Source of the DNA: Novosphingobium sp. SCN 66-18
GTDB lineage: Bacteria; Pseudomonadota; Alphaproteobacteria; Sphingomonadales; Sphingomonadaceae
Length of the DNA stretch: 64,000 nucleotides
Assembly (NCBI GenBank): GCA_001725355.1
Contig: MEGD01000001.1
Span: 186,001-250,000, forward strand
Reading direction: 5' to 3'
Shown: piece after piece, positions 26,577 to 36,410 of the stretch
How the letters are laid out: each line of letters opens with the position of its first letter
Position numbering within the stretch: position 1 is the stretch's first letter
Position numbers and translations under genes: made by a program
The notes under the pieces: model-generated
The model's input: only the letters and a program-made list of their open reading frames with translations
Database searches by the model: none
What the model was told of the DNA's origin: nothing

Positions 26577-29500
26577 TGCGCCGCGTTGCCGTCTTTCTCG
26601 CGGCAACGCTGGCTCTCGTGGCCGGGCCTCTTCGCGCCGAAGAGGCCCGGTCGCTTGCCTATCAGGCGACCGAGGTGACCTGGGCGCAGCCGGCGCTGTC
26701 GCCGGACGGCGCGTGGCTGTGGTTCGATCTGCTGGGCGACATCTACCGTATGCCGGCCGCTGGTGGCGATGCGCAGCCGGTGCTCGCCGGGCCTGCCTTC
26801 GAACGCAACCCGGTGCCTTCGCCCGACGGGCGCTGGATCGCCTTCATTTCCGACCGGTCGGGCGTCACCAACCTGTGGATCGCGCGCAGCGACGGCAGCG
26901 ATGCGAGGCAACTGACGCACGATAACGCGCTCGTCCTGATGACCTCGCCGGCATGGGCGCCGGACGGGAAAAGCGTCTACGTCAGCCGCGCCGTCCACGC
27001 GGTGCTGGCGTTCGAACTGTGGCGCGTTCCCGTCGATGGCAGTCCGCCCGCGCTGCTCGTGGCGGCCCAGCCCGGCGGCAACGAAGGGTGGGACGAGCGT
27101 ATCAACGCCATGGGCGCGGCTCCTTCGCCCGACGGGAAGGCGGTGTGGTACGCGACCAAGCTGGGCCACACCTGGACCGAAAAGGACCCGCCCACCTGGT
27201 CCATCGCGCGGCGCGATCTGGCCTCCGGCGCGGTCGAGACGGTGGTCCCCGGCGGGATGCATCCGGTGCTCTCGCCCGATGGGCGGTCGCTCGCCTATGC
27301 CGCGCGGCGCGATGGCGGCGAAACCGGGCTGCGCCTGCGCAACCTCGATACCGGCGAGGACCGCTGGATCGCCTGGCCGATCGATCACGATGGGCAGGAA
27401 GGCGGCTACTACTACGATCTAACTCCGGGCTACCGCTTCACGCCCGACGGCAAGGCCATCGTGCTCGCGCGCAATGGCGGCTTCATGCGGCTCGATCTTG
27501 TCACCGGAAAGCAGCAGGCGATCCCGTTCCGCGCGCCGGTGCGGCTGGCGCTGGCGCCGCAAAGCCGCGTGCGCCAGCAGGTTGAGGATGGCAGCGAGGT
27601 CCGGACGCATCTGGCCGAAGGCGCCGCGCTGTCGCCGGACGGCCGGCGGATCGCCTTCACCGCGCTGGGCGCGCTGTACATCGCCGATGCGCAAGGCACC
27701 GCCGCACCGCGCAAGCTGTTCGATGGCAACGCCTTCCAGCCAGCCTGGTCGCCGGACGGGCGCACGCTGGCCTTCACGCGCTGGACCGCCGAGCAGGGCG
27801 GCGGCATCTGGACGGTCGATGCGGCCGGCGGCGCGCCGCGTGCCGCCGGCCCGCCCCGTTCTGCCGGACCGCAGGGCGCCTACTGGTCCGAACCGCTGTG
27901 GGATCGCGATGGCAAAAGCCTGATCGCGCTGCGCGCCGCGCAATTCGATCGCCTTCACGCGCCGGACGAGCTGGCCCCGGCGTGGCTGGTCGATGTGGTG
28001 CGCCTTTCCCCCGCTGGCGCCGCGACGGTCATCGGCCATGGCGCGGGTCTGCGTTCGCTTCAGCGGACGGCGGACGGGCGTCTGTTCGTCCAGGCCGATG
28101 GCGCGCTCAAGGAAGTGATGGCCGACGGCACGCTGCTGGCGCGCGCGACGGTCGTCGCCCGCGCGATGGGGCAATACGTCAAGGAGCCGCGCCCGGTCGA
28201 GGAACTGCGCCTGTCGCCCGATGGCCGGTCGCTGGCGGCGCGCACCGCGTTCGAGCTGCACCTTCTGCCGATGCCGGCCGACGCCAGGCCGGTGAACCTG
28301 ATGGAAACCGTCCCGGGCCACCGCCAGATTACCCGGATCGGCGCCGATACGATGCGCTGGGAAGGCGATGGCCTGTCGTGGACGGTCGGGCCGTTCTGGC
28401 GTCACGCCGCCTCGGCCGGCACGCTGGCGGCTGCCGACCCCGAAGCTGCGGCAGCCTCGCGCGATCTGTCGGTCCGCGTGCCGCGTGCCCTGCCGGCGCA
28501 GGCGCAACTGCTGCGCGGCGCTACCGTGCTGACGATGGACCATGGGAAGGTCGTCACCGATGCCGACCTGCTGATAACCGGTGACCGCATCGCCGCGATC
28601 GGCCCGCGTGGGTCCATCGCCGTTCCGGCCGGCGCGCGGATACGCGAGCTGGGCGGCAAGTTCGTCATGCCCGGCCTGATCGACGCGCACGCCCATTTCT
28701 TCCCGATCCCGCGCGGGGTGCACGACGGCACGCACTGGGAATTCCCCACGCTGCTCGCCTATGGCGTCACCGCGGTGCTGGAAGTGCAGCCGTTCACGCC
28801 GGACATCTTTGCTTATGCCGACCGGATGGACGCGGGGCTTTCCACGGGGCCGCGCCTGTTCAGCACCGGCCCCGGCGTGTTCGTGAACAGCGCCATCACC
28901 GCACAGGCCGTGGCCGAACAGGTGTTGACGCGCTATCGCGACGCCTATCGCACGCGCAATATCAAGAGCTACATGGTCGGCGACCGGGCCGCGCGGCAAT
29001 ATATGGCGGCTGCATCGCGCAAGCTGGGCATGATGCCCACCACCGAAGGCGCGGCCGATTTCGTGCTGGAGCTGACCCACGCCATCGATGGCTTTTCCGG
29101 CAACGAGCATAACCTGCCCGTCACGCCCATCCACGATGACGTGATCCGCCTCTTCGCCGCCAGCGGCATTGCCTACACGCCGACGCTGACCGTGCTTTAC
29201 GGCGGCGCGCCGATGCTGTTCGCCGATATCCAGAACGATCGCCCGCAGGACGATCCGCGCCTGCGCCGGTTCACCCCGCCGTTCGTGCTGGCCGCCAAGC
29301 TGCGCGACCGGCACTGGACGCTGCCCGAATGGCAGACGTGGCGGCGCTTTGCCGAAGACGCGATGCGGTTGCGCCGCGCCGGCACGCTGGTCGGCGTGGG
29401 CAGTCATGGCGAGATGCAGGGCATCGGCGTCCATTGGGAAATGGCCGCGTTCGTGGCCGGCGGCGCCACGCCGCAAGAAGCGCTGGAAATGGCCACGATC

Positions 29501-29734
29501 GACAACGCCACGATCATCGGCCGGCCAGATGATCTGGGCAGCGTGACGCCCGGCAAGCTCGCCGACCTCGTGGTGCTCGATGCCGATCCCCGCGCCGACA
29601 TCGCCAATGCCCGGCGCATCGCGCTGGTGCTGCGCGGCGGCATCGCGTTCGACGGCACCACGCTGGCGCGCGACGGCGAAAGCCCGGTCGTGCCGTGGTG
29701 GCGCGAAGAGTCATCCGGGGTGGCCCCGCAATGA
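26576..29734 (+). CDS. Exported TolB-like propeller fused to an amidohydrolase domain
   Basis: A 1,052-residue protein with a signal peptide (LAATLALVAGPLRAEE). Residues about 35-650 contain repeated PD40/TolB-like blades, each with SPDG and a W or IAF strand, for example LSPDGAWLWFDLL and PSPDGRWIAFIS. From about 660 a metal-dependent amidohydrolase follows: composite N-terminal sandwich, PGLIDAHAHFFPIPRG near 702, VGVGSHGEMQGIGVHWE, and the C-terminal LGSVTPGKLADLVVLDADP. Related fusions are annotated as imidazolonepropionase-like or peptidase-like hydrolases; the substrate is unproven. The large open frame upstream of 26576 overlaps the receptor and was discarded. The downstream PepSY gene overlaps its stop by four bases. 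Confidence 0.9.
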   Translation: MRRVAVFLAATLALVAGPLRAEEARSLAYQATEVTWAQPALSPDGAWLWFDLLGDIYRMPAAGGDAQPVLAGPAFERNPVPSPDGRWIAFISDRSGVTNLWIARSDGSDARQLTHDNALVLMTSPAWAPDGKSVYVSRAVHAVLAFELWRVPVDGSPPALLVAAQPGGNEGWDERINAMGAAPSPDGKAVWYATKLGHTWTEKDPPTWSIARRDLASGAVETVVPGGMHPVLSPDGRSLAYAARRDGGETGLRLRNLDTGEDRWIAWPIDHDGQEGGYYYDLTPGYRFTPDGKAIVLARNGGFMRLDLVTGKQQAIPFRAPVRLALAPQSRVRQQVEDGSEVRTHLAEGAALSPDGRRIAFTALGALYIADAQGTAAPRKLFDGNAFQPAWSPDGRTLAFTRWTAEQGGGIWTVDAAGGAPRAAGPPRSAGPQGAYWSEPLWDRDGKSLIALRAAQFDRLHAPDELAPAWLVDVVRLSPAGAATVIGHGAGLRSLQRTADGRLFVQADGALKEVMADGTLLARATVVARAMGQYVKEPRPVEELRLSPDGRSLAARTAFELHLLPMPADARPVNLMETVPGHRQITRIGADTMRWEGDGLSWTVGPFWRHAASAGTLAAADPEAAAASRDLSVRVPRALPAQAQLLRGATVLTMDHGKVVTDADLLITGDRIAAIGPRGSIAVPAGARIRELGGKFVMPGLIDAHAHFFPIPRGVHDGTHWEFPTLLAYGVTAVLEVQPFTPDIFAYADRMDAGLSTGPRLFSTGPGVFVNSAITAQAVAEQVLTRYRDAYRTRNIKSYMVGDRAARQYMAAASRKLGMMPTTEGAADFVLELTHAIDGFSGNEHNLPVTPIHDDVIRLFAASGIAYTPTLTVLYGGAPMLFADIQNDRPQDDPRLRRFTPPFVLAAKLRDRHWTLPEWQTWRRFAEDAMRLRRAGTLVGVGSHGEMQGIGVHWEMAAFVAGGATPQEALEMATIDNATIIGRPDDLGSVTPGKLADLVVLDADPRADIANARRIALVLRGGIAFDGTTLARDGESPVVPWWREESSGVAPQ

Positions 29735-30837
29735 AGCCGGCGACGCTGCGCGCCTGGAGCAAGGTGCATACCTGGTCGAGCCTGATCTGCACGCTGTTCA
29801 TGCTGATCCTGGCGTTGACCGGCCTGCCGCTGGTGTTCCACGACGAGATCGATGGCATTGGCAAGCCGGAACGGATCGAACGCTGGAACGATGCCGAACT
29901 GGTCACGCTCGACCGCGCGATCACCGCTGCGCTGGCGCTGGAGCCGGGCTCCGTGCCGATCTACCTCAGCTTCGACGAGGATCGCCCGGTGGTGAACCTT
30001 ACCAGCGGTCCGGTCGGCGATGCGCCAGAAACCGCCATGCGCTTCCACCCGATCGACCGGCGCACCGCCACCCCGCCGCAAGGTGACGTGCCCGGCGGCG
30101 GGGTGATGGACGTGGTGCTCGATCTGCACAAGGACCTGCTGCTGGGCACGGTGGGCGAATACTTCATCGGCGCGATCGGCCTGTGCTTCGTGCTGGCGCT
30201 CGTTTCGGGCATCGTCCTCTACGCCCCGTTCGCGCGCAAGGCGGGCTTCGCCAGCGTGCGCAAGGCCAAGACGGCGCGCACGCGCTGGCTCGACTGGCAC
30301 AACCTGATCGGTGGCGTCACGCTCGCCTGGGCGCTGGTCGTGGGGCTGACCGGCACGATCAACACCCTGGCCGATCCGATCACCGCGTGGTGGCGCGCCG
30401 ATGCGCTGGCCCATCTGGTGCGCGACCATGCCGGGCCGATCGCCCCCTATCGCCCCGGCATTGCCGACGAGGCGCTGCGCAACGCGCAGGCGGCCGTGCC
30501 GGGGATGCGCGTGCAGTTCATCGCCTTTCCCGGCGCGGCCTTCAGCAGCCGCGATCATCTGGCCGTCTATCTGCAGGGCGCGACGCCGCTGACCGCCAAG
30601 CTGCTGACCCCGGTCATGGTCGATGCGCGCACCGGCAAGGTCGATGGCGTGGCGCCGATGCCCTGGTACATGAAGGCGCTGCTGCTCGCGCAGCCGCTGC
30701 ACTTTGGCGATTATGGCGGCATGGCGATGAAGCTGCTGTGGGCGGTTCTCGACCTCGTGAGCATCGTCGTGCTGGGCAGCGGCCTCTATCTGTGGCTGCG
30801 CAAGCCGCGCGCCGCGCGCCGGGGCCGCGCGGCATGA
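29731..30837 (+). CDS. PepSY-associated transmembrane protein
   Basis: A 368-residue inner-membrane protein with the PepSY_TM architecture. The first segment is SKVHTWSSLICTLFMLILALTGLPLVFHDEI, followed by a periplasmic domain, a second pair of segments around YFIGAIGLCFVLALVSGIVLYAPF and WLDWHNLIGGVTLAWALVVGLTGTINTL, and a last segment near the C-terminus. Conserved His residues in KVHTW and DWHN could bind haem. Proteins of this type sit beside TonB receptors and often act in siderophore or ferric reduction. It is third in the receptor operon, coupled by ATGA on both sides. Confidence 0.88.
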   Translation: MKPATLRAWSKVHTWSSLICTLFMLILALTGLPLVFHDEIDGIGKPERIERWNDAELVTLDRAITAALALEPGSVPIYLSFDEDRPVVNLTSGPVGDAPETAMRFHPIDRRTATPPQGDVPGGGVMDVVLDLHKDLLLGTVGEYFIGAIGLCFVLALVSGIVLYAPFARKAGFASVRKAKTARTRWLDWHNLIGGVTLAWALVVGLTGTINTLADPITAWWRADALAHLVRDHAGPIAPYRPGIADEALRNAQAAVPGMRVQFIAFPGAAFSSRDHLAVYLQGATPLTAKLLTPVMVDARTGKVDGVAPMPWYMKALLLAQPLHFGDYGGMAMKLLWAVLDLVSIVVLGSGLYLWLRKPRAARRGRAA

Positions 30838-30992
30838 GACGACACCCGCTGGTGCCGATCGCGGCGATCGCCGTCGTCAGTTTCGCCGGGCTCGTTATCG
30901 GCCTCACCGGCGATGGCTGGGAAGATGCCCTCGCCGCGCTGGGCCTTGCCCTGTCCGTGGCGCCGATCGGCGTCGCGCTGCTGCGCCGCTGA
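30834..30992 (+). CDS. 52-residue membrane protein coupled to the PepSY gene
   Basis: A short gene starting at the ATG that overlaps the PepSY stop (ATGA). The product has two hydrophobic stretches, IAAIAVVSFAGLVIGLTG and ALGLALSVAPIGVALL, separated by DGWEDALA. No family was recognised. Tight coupling and a sensible small-membrane-protein composition argue it is real and may be a subunit of the PepSY protein. Confidence 0.65.
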   Translation: MRRHPLVPIAAIAVVSFAGLVIGLTGDGWEDALAALGLALSVAPIGVALLRR

Positions 30993-31005
30993 GGCGCCGG
31001 CATCG

Positions 31006-31090
31006 TTCGTCATTGCGACGGGCGAAGCCCGCGGCAATCCAGAGCGGCGCGCACGGCCCTGGATTGCTTCGCTGCGCTCGCAATGACGAA
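31006..31090. repeat. Palindromic intergenic repeat
   Basis: TTCGTCATTGCGAC at 31006-31019 pairs with CTCGCAATGACGAA at 31077-31090, and inside it GCAATCCAG (31034-31042) pairs with CTGGATTGC (31059-31067). This is the widespread CGTCATTGCGA...GCAATCC type of bacterial palindromic element. It lies between two convergent genes and can form one long hairpin, so it may also act as a bidirectional terminator. Confidence 0.75.
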
Positions 31091-31111
31091 GCGGGGCAGA
31101 GTCGTTCCGCT

Positions 31112-32782
31112 CTACCCGAAGCGCTGCGTGCCGCCCACCACGGTGCGCAGGACCTTGGTCTGGGGAATCGTTTCCGGGTCGATCCGGAACAGGTCGCGGT
31201 CGAACACCGCGAAATCGGCCTGCATTCCGGGCATGATCGCGCCGCGCTGCCGTTCCACCCGGCCCGCGTAGGCCGCTTCGCGGGTATAGCCCCGCAGTGC
31301 CTGGGCCATCGTGATGCGCTGTTCGGGATACCAGCCGTGCGGGTTGAGCCCGTCGATCGTCTCGCGCGTCACCGCCGCGTAGATGCCGGTCAGCGGATCG
31401 AGCGGAGCCACCGGCCAGTCCGAACCGAAGCAGACATGCGCGCCCGAGCGCACCATGGACCCGACCGCGAAGCTGGTGCGCAGCCGTTCGGGTCCGACGC
31501 GCCGCACCGCCCAGCGTCCGTCGTCGATCGCGTGGTAGGGCTGCATCGAGGCGATCACGCCCTGTTTGGCGAACCGCCCGATCGCTTCCTCGCGCAAGTG
31601 CTGCGCATGTTCGACGCGGAAGCGCCGGTCGCGCGCGCCGTTGGCTGTGGTAACCGCCGCCATCGTGTCCAGCACGATGTCGTTCGCCTCGTCGCCGATG
31701 GCGTGGGCGGTCACCTGCAGCCCGGCCTTGTCCGCGCCGGTCATCCAGGCCTTCAGATCCTTGGGATCGGTCACCATGATGCCGTGCGCGTGCGGTTCGT
31801 CGAGATAGGGCAGATACATCAGCGCGGTGCGCGAACCGAGCGAGCCGTCGAACACCACCTTGCACCCGCCCCAGCGCACCCAGTCATCGCCGCGCCCTTC
31901 CTGCGCGACGATGGCGGCCTGCCGTTCCCAGTCCTTCAGCGGGGTGAAGTTGTAGAAGCGCATCCCCGTTTCGCCTTGCGCGCGCAGGCGGCGGGTGTTC
32001 TCGAATGTGGACCAGTCGAGTTCGGGCACGTGGACTTCGGTCACGCCCTTGCTCAGGCCCAGCGCGATACCCTGCCGCAGGGCGGCGTCCAGCCGGGCCT
32101 CGCTCGGCTTCGCGATCGCGCGCAGGACGAGATCCTTGGCGGCGTCCTTGACGATGCCGGTCGGCTCCCCGTTCTCGTCGCGCAGGATCACGCCGCCCGG
32201 CACGTCGGCCGTGTTGCGATCGATCCCCGCCAGCTTCAGCGCCAGCGAATTGCACAGGATCATGTGGAGGTCATAGCGGATCACCGCCACGGGCGTATCG
32301 GGCGTCACCGCGTCGATCCACTGGCGCGTGGGCATCTTGCCGCCCCAGCGGTCCTGATCCCAGTTGCCGCCTTCCAGCCATTCGCCCTTGGGCAGCGCGC
32401 GCGCGGCCTGCGCGATCCGCTGCACGAATGCGTCGGGCGTCGCCGCATCGCGCAGCGAGGGCTGCGACAGCGCCATCGACCCGATGGTGAAATGGGTATG
32501 GCAATCGATCAGCCCCGGTGTCACGAACGCGCCTTGCAGGTCGATGACCTGCGTGCGCGGGCTGGACGCGGCGCGCACCGCATCCTTGCCGATGGCGACG
32601 ATATGCCCGCCGGCCACGCCGATGGCGTCGGTGCGCACGTCCGGCCCCGTTCCCGTCCACACCGCCGCATTGACGTAGGCCACTTCCACCCCGCCGCGCG
32701 TGGCGGCCCAGACCCGCGCCGGCACGGCCGCCGCGACGATGGCGTTGAGCGAACCCGATACGAACGCGCGGCGCGTGACCAT
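31112..32782 (-). CDS. YtcJ-type amidohydrolase with Tat signal
   Basis: A 556-residue amidohydrolase of the amidohydrolase_3/YtcJ group. TRRAFVSGSLNAIVAAAVPARVWAA is a twin-arginine-like signal, implying periplasmic action. The metal-binding TPGLIDCHTHFTIGS is near residue 95, with DGSLGSRTALMYLPY, HAIGDEANDIVLD and VCFGSDWPVAPLDP further along, as in the family. It resembles the enzyme at 42.5 kb but has a different export signal. It is the last gene on its strand before a convergent junction, and 95 bases separate it from the upstream ArsR gene. Confidence 0.9.
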   Translation of the reverse strand: MVTRRAFVSGSLNAIVAAAVPARVWAATRGGVEVAYVNAAVWTGTGPDVRTDAIGVAGGHIVAIGKDAVRAASSPRTQVIDLQGAFVTPGLIDCHTHFTIGSMALSQPSLRDAATPDAFVQRIAQAARALPKGEWLEGGNWDQDRWGGKMPTRQWIDAVTPDTPVAVIRYDLHMILCNSLALKLAGIDRNTADVPGGVILRDENGEPTGIVKDAAKDLVLRAIAKPSEARLDAALRQGIALGLSKGVTEVHVPELDWSTFENTRRLRAQGETGMRFYNFTPLKDWERQAAIVAQEGRGDDWVRWGGCKVVFDGSLGSRTALMYLPYLDEPHAHGIMVTDPKDLKAWMTGADKAGLQVTAHAIGDEANDIVLDTMAAVTTANGARDRRFRVEHAQHLREEAIGRFAKQGVIASMQPYHAIDDGRWAVRRVGPERLRTSFAVGSMVRSGAHVCFGSDWPVAPLDPLTGIYAAVTRETIDGLNPHGWYPEQRITMAQALRGYTREAAYAGRVERQRGAIMPGMQADFAVFDRDLFRIDPETIPQTKVLRTVVGGTQRFG

Positions 32783-32877
32783 GATGGTGCCTTCCTGCTT
32801 TTTGCAACGATCATGGCATCTTCAGCGCGAAACGTCATGCTTCGGCGTCCAGCTACGGAATTGTCCGGGGGCCAGCG

Positions 32878-33189
32878 TCAGCCGCAGTGCCGCTCGCAAA
32901 GTTCGCACAAGGCATGGATGATCCCGCGCACCACGGGATCGCGCAGGCTGTAGAAGCGGGTCTGCGCGGCGCCCCGGGTGCTGACCGCACCTTCGTCCCG
33001 CAGCAGCGCCAGATGTTGCGAGACCGAGGATTGCGACAGGCCCGACAGATCGACCAGTTCGTTGACCGAAACCTCGCCCTCATCCATCCGGCACAGCATC
33101 AGCAGGCGCTCCGGATGGCTCATCAGCTTCAGCCGTGCCGCCATCGCGTTGGCGTTGGATTTGAGGTCCGAACGATCGGCCGGCGTCAT
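32878..33189 (-). CDS. ArsR-family regulator resembling BigR/SqrR sulfide sensors
   Basis: A 103-residue winged-helix repressor: KLMSHPERLLMLC, VSVNELVDLSGLSQSSVSQHLALLRDEG and the wing STRGAAQTRFYSL. Cys33 sits in helix 2, and Cys95, Cys98 and Cys102 in the C-terminal helix. In BigR/SqrR/YgaV a Cys pair from these two helices forms a di- or tetrasulfide on persulfide exposure and releases DNA. The gene overlaps the end of the RND pump gene (ATGA) and is third in the adaptor-pump-regulator operon. The SQR-type gene on the other strand supports a sulfide or persulfide signal. Target site proposed at 37534-37568. Confidence 0.87.
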   Translation of the reverse strand: MTPADRSDLKSNANAMAARLKLMSHPERLLMLCRMDEGEVSVNELVDLSGLSQSSVSQHLALLRDEGAVSTRGAAQTRFYSLRDPVVRGIIHALCELCERHCG

Positions 33190-36100
33190 GATGGAGACTC
33201 CGCCAGAGGATGGCCGTCATCGCGCAGGACGATGTAGATCGCGGGAATCACGAGGACGGTGAGCAGGGTCGAGGAGGCCAGCCCGAACAGCAGCGAGATG
33301 GCGAGGCCCTGGAAGATCGGATCGGTCAGGATCACCGAAGCGCCGATCATGGCCGCGGCCGCCGTCAGCACGATCGGCTTGAAGCGGATCATCCCGGCCT
33401 CCAGCAAGGTCTGGCGCAGGCTCTTGCCCGGTGATCGGGTGTGCCGGATGAAATCGACGAGCAGGATCGAATTGCGCACGATGATGCCGGCCAGCGCAAT
33501 GAAGCCGATCATCGACGTGGCGGTGAACGGCGCCCGGAACAGCAGGTGGCCAAGCACGATGCCGACCAGAGTCAGCGGGATCGGGGTCAGGATGACCAGC
33601 GGGATCGTGAAGCTGCGGAACTGGCCCACGACCAGCACGTAGATGCCCAGCAGCGCGACCATGAACGCCCCGCCCATGTCGCGGAAGGTCACCCAGGTGA
33701 TTTCCCATTCGCCGTCCCACAGCAGCGACGGCCTGCTTTCGTCCTCGGGCTGGCCGTGCAGGATGACTTCGGGCCTGGTCAGGCCGTGCGCCTTCCAGTC
33801 GAAGCTGTCGATGGCGTCGTCAACCGCCAGCATGCCGTAGATCGGCGCTTCGTAGCGCCCGGCGAGTTCGGCCGTGACCATCGTTGCCCCGCGCCCGTCG
33901 CGCCGGAATATCGCCTGTTCGCCCGGCACCATCTTCGCGGTGACCAGTTCACCCAGCGCGATCAACTGCCCGGTCGGTGTCGTCGCGACGGGGGTTGCCG
34001 CCAGTGCCGACGACCATGACCGTTGCGATTGATCGAGCGAGAGCTCGATGGGCAAGGGATCGTGATCGGCCGCGCGGGGAGCGTAGCCGACGACCTGCGT
34101 CCCCAGCAGTGCCCCGATGCTGTCAAAGAGCTGGCGTTCGGACAGGCCATAGTGATCGAGCTTCGCGCGGTCAGGGATCAGTTTCAGCGTGGGCCGGGGC
34201 GCGCCGAAGCTGTTGTCGACATCGACGATATAGGGCACCGACCGGAAGATCGCCTCCACCTGCTTCGCCGTCTTTTGCCGCGTTGCCTCGTCGGGGCCGT
34301 AGATTTCGGCGAGCAAGGTGGCGAGCACCGGCGGCCCCGGCGGCGTTTCGACCACCTTGAGCGATCCGCCCGCCGGCAGGGGAATGGCCCGGAGCTTCTC
34401 GCGCAGCGCCACCGCGATCTCGTGGCTTGAGCGCGAGCGGTCGCCCTTGGGCAGAAGCGTGACCATCAGGTCGCCCATTTCGGGCTGGTTGCGCAGGAAG
34501 TAGTGCCGCACCAGCCCGTTGAAGTTGAACGGCGCGGACGTGCCGGCATAGGCTTCCATCGACACGACTTCGGGCACGCCGCGCGCCACGGCCGCCGCCT
34601 GTTCCAGCACGCGCGACGTCATTTCCAGGCTGGTGCCTTCGGGCAGGTCGGCAACGAGCTGGACCTCGCTCTTGTTGTCGAAGGGCAGCAGCTTCACGGT
34701 CACGGCCTTGAAGTAGAACATCGAGCAGGCGACGAGGGTGGCCACGCCCACGCCGATCAGGAAGCGCTTGGCGCTTTGCGGCGTGGCGATGACGCGGGCG
34801 GCATAACGCTTGTAGAGCGCGCCCAGCTTGCCCCCGTGTTCGTCCCCGTGCCCCTGCGACAGCGTCTGGCGCGCGAAGCGGATCATCAGCCAGGGCGCGA
34901 TGATGACGGCGACGAAGAACGAGAAGATCATCGCGGCGGAGGCGTTGATCGGGATCGGCGCCATGTACGGCCCCATCAGGCCCGACACGAACAGCATCGG
35001 CAAAAGCGCGGCAACGACGGTCAGCGTGGCGATGACCGTCGGGTTGCCGACTTCGGCGACCGCCTCGACCGCGGCGGTGATGCGGTCGCGGCCGTCGTGC
35101 ATGCCCCAGTGCCGGGCGATGTTCTCGATCATGACGATCGCGTCGTCGACCAGAATGCCGATCGAGAAGATCAGGGCGAACAGGCTGACGCGGTTGATCG
35201 TGAAGCCCATCACGTTCGAGGCGAACATGGTCAGCATGATCGTCGTGGGGATGACGATCGCCGTCACGCCGGCTTCGCGCCACCCGATCGCGAAGCCGAT
35301 CAGGATGACGATCGATACCGTGGCCAGGGCGAGGTGGAAGATCAGCTCGTTGGCCTTTTCGTTGGCGGTTTCGCCGTAATTGCGCGTGACGGCTACATCG
35401 ACGCCAGCCGGGATCAGCGTGCCCTTGAGCGTATCGATGCGTTGCACCACCTGTTCGGACACGGTCACCGCGTTGGCGCCCGCCCGCTTGGCGACGGCAA
35501 GGCTGACGGCGGGGGCCATCGACCAGACGCCTTTCCCGTCCTTGGTGTCGGCCCTGGCCCAGCGCCAGGAACGGGCCTGGTCCTGCGTCGGCGTCTGTTC
35601 CACGCGCGCCACGTCGCCCAGCAGGACCGGGGCGCCTGTCGCCGAGCGGACGGTCAGCGCGGAAAGCTCCTGCGCATCGCGGAGCGTCTGCCCCGCCACG
35701 ACCAGCGCGGCCGATCCGCCTTCGCGCACAGTGCCCGCGGGGAAGGCGCGGTTCGCCTGCGAAACGGCTTCGATCAGGTTGCCCAGAGGCACGCGGTAGA
35801 GCGCCAGCCTGGCCGGATCGGGGATCACGCGCAGCGCCATGCGCTGCCCGCCGGTGATGAAGGTAAGGCCGACGTCATCGACCTTGGCGACCTCGGTCCT
35901 GAGCTTGCCGGCCAGTTCGGCCAGCGCCTGATCGTCCCATTGGCCGGCGGCGCCGGGCTTCGGCGTCAGGGTCAGCACCACGATGGGCACGTCGTTGATC
36001 CCGCGCACCGTCACTTGCGGCGCGGGAATGCCCACGGGAATGCGATCCTTGTTGGCCTCGATCTTCTCGTTGATGCGGATCGCGGCATCTTCGGGATTGG

Positions 36101-36410
36101 AGCCGACAAGGAAGCGCGCCGTGACCATCACGCCGTTGTCCTGCGCCTGGGTATAGACGTGCTCCACGCCGTCCACGCTCTTGACGATCGTTTCCAGCGG
36201 CTTGGCCACCAGTTCCACCGCCTGCGAGGCCGATAGCCCCGGCGCCTGGACCATGATGTCGACCATCGGCACCTTGATCTGCGGCTCCTCTTCGCGCGGG
36301 ATCGTGATCGTGGCGATGAGGCCGACGATGATCGCGGCAAGCAGGAACAGGGGGGTGAGCGGCGACTGGATCGTGGCGCGCGTCAGCCTGCCGGAAATGC
36401 CCAGGTTCAT
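33186..36410 (-). CDS. RND efflux pump inner-membrane protein
   Basis: A 1,074-residue AcrB-like transporter. It has an N-terminal segment (LFLLAAIIVGLIATITIPREE), large periplasmic loops and two six-helix groups. The TM4 proton-relay motif is in FSIGILVDDAIVMIENIARHWG. IPREEEPQIKVP and the second-half GIIVRNSILLVDFI resemble the less-studied multidrug/unknown HAE-like branch rather than heavy-metal CusA. It forms a tripartite pump with the adaptor (coupled TAATG at 36410) and, probably, the TolC protein at 39.2 kb. Substrate unknown; the sulfur-gene context suggests a thiol or sulfur compound. Confidence 0.93.
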   Translation of the reverse strand: MNLGISGRLTRATIQSPLTPLFLLAAIIVGLIATITIPREEEPQIKVPMVDIMVQAPGLSASQAVELVAKPLETIVKSVDGVEHVYTQAQDNGVMVTARFLVGSNPEDAAIRINEKIEANKDRIPVGIPAPQVTVRGINDVPIVVLTLTPKPGAAGQWDDQALAELAGKLRTEVAKVDDVGLTFITGGQRMALRVIPDPARLALYRVPLGNLIEAVSQANRAFPAGTVREGGSAALVVAGQTLRDAQELSALTVRSATGAPVLLGDVARVEQTPTQDQARSWRWARADTKDGKGVWSMAPAVSLAVAKRAGANAVTVSEQVVQRIDTLKGTLIPAGVDVAVTRNYGETANEKANELIFHLALATVSIVILIGFAIGWREAGVTAIVIPTTIMLTMFASNVMGFTINRVSLFALIFSIGILVDDAIVMIENIARHWGMHDGRDRITAAVEAVAEVGNPTVIATLTVVAALLPMLFVSGLMGPYMAPIPINASAAMIFSFFVAVIIAPWLMIRFARQTLSQGHGDEHGGKLGALYKRYAARVIATPQSAKRFLIGVGVATLVACSMFYFKAVTVKLLPFDNKSEVQLVADLPEGTSLEMTSRVLEQAAAVARGVPEVVSMEAYAGTSAPFNFNGLVRHYFLRNQPEMGDLMVTLLPKGDRSRSSHEIAVALREKLRAIPLPAGGSLKVVETPPGPPVLATLLAEIYGPDEATRQKTAKQVEAIFRSVPYIVDVDNSFGAPRPTLKLIPDRAKLDHYGLSERQLFDSIGALLGTQVVGYAPRAADHDPLPIELSLDQSQRSWSSALAATPVATTPTGQLIALGELVTAKMVPGEQAIFRRDGRGATMVTAELAGRYEAPIYGMLAVDDAIDSFDWKAHGLTRPEVILHGQPEDESRPSLLWDGEWEITWVTFRDMGGAFMVALLGIYVLVVGQFRSFTIPLVILTPIPLTLVGIVLGHLLFRAPFTATSMIGFIALAGIIVRNSILLVDFIRHTRSPGKSLRQTLLEAGMIRFKPIVLTAAAAMIGASVILTDPIFQGLAISLLFGLASSTLLTVLVIPAIYIVLRDDGHPLAESPS

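Noticed and set aside
31013-32953. A 646-codon frame on the plus strand
   Set aside because: Antisense to the amidohydrolase at 31.1 kb, which has its signal and metal-binding motifs in the other strand.
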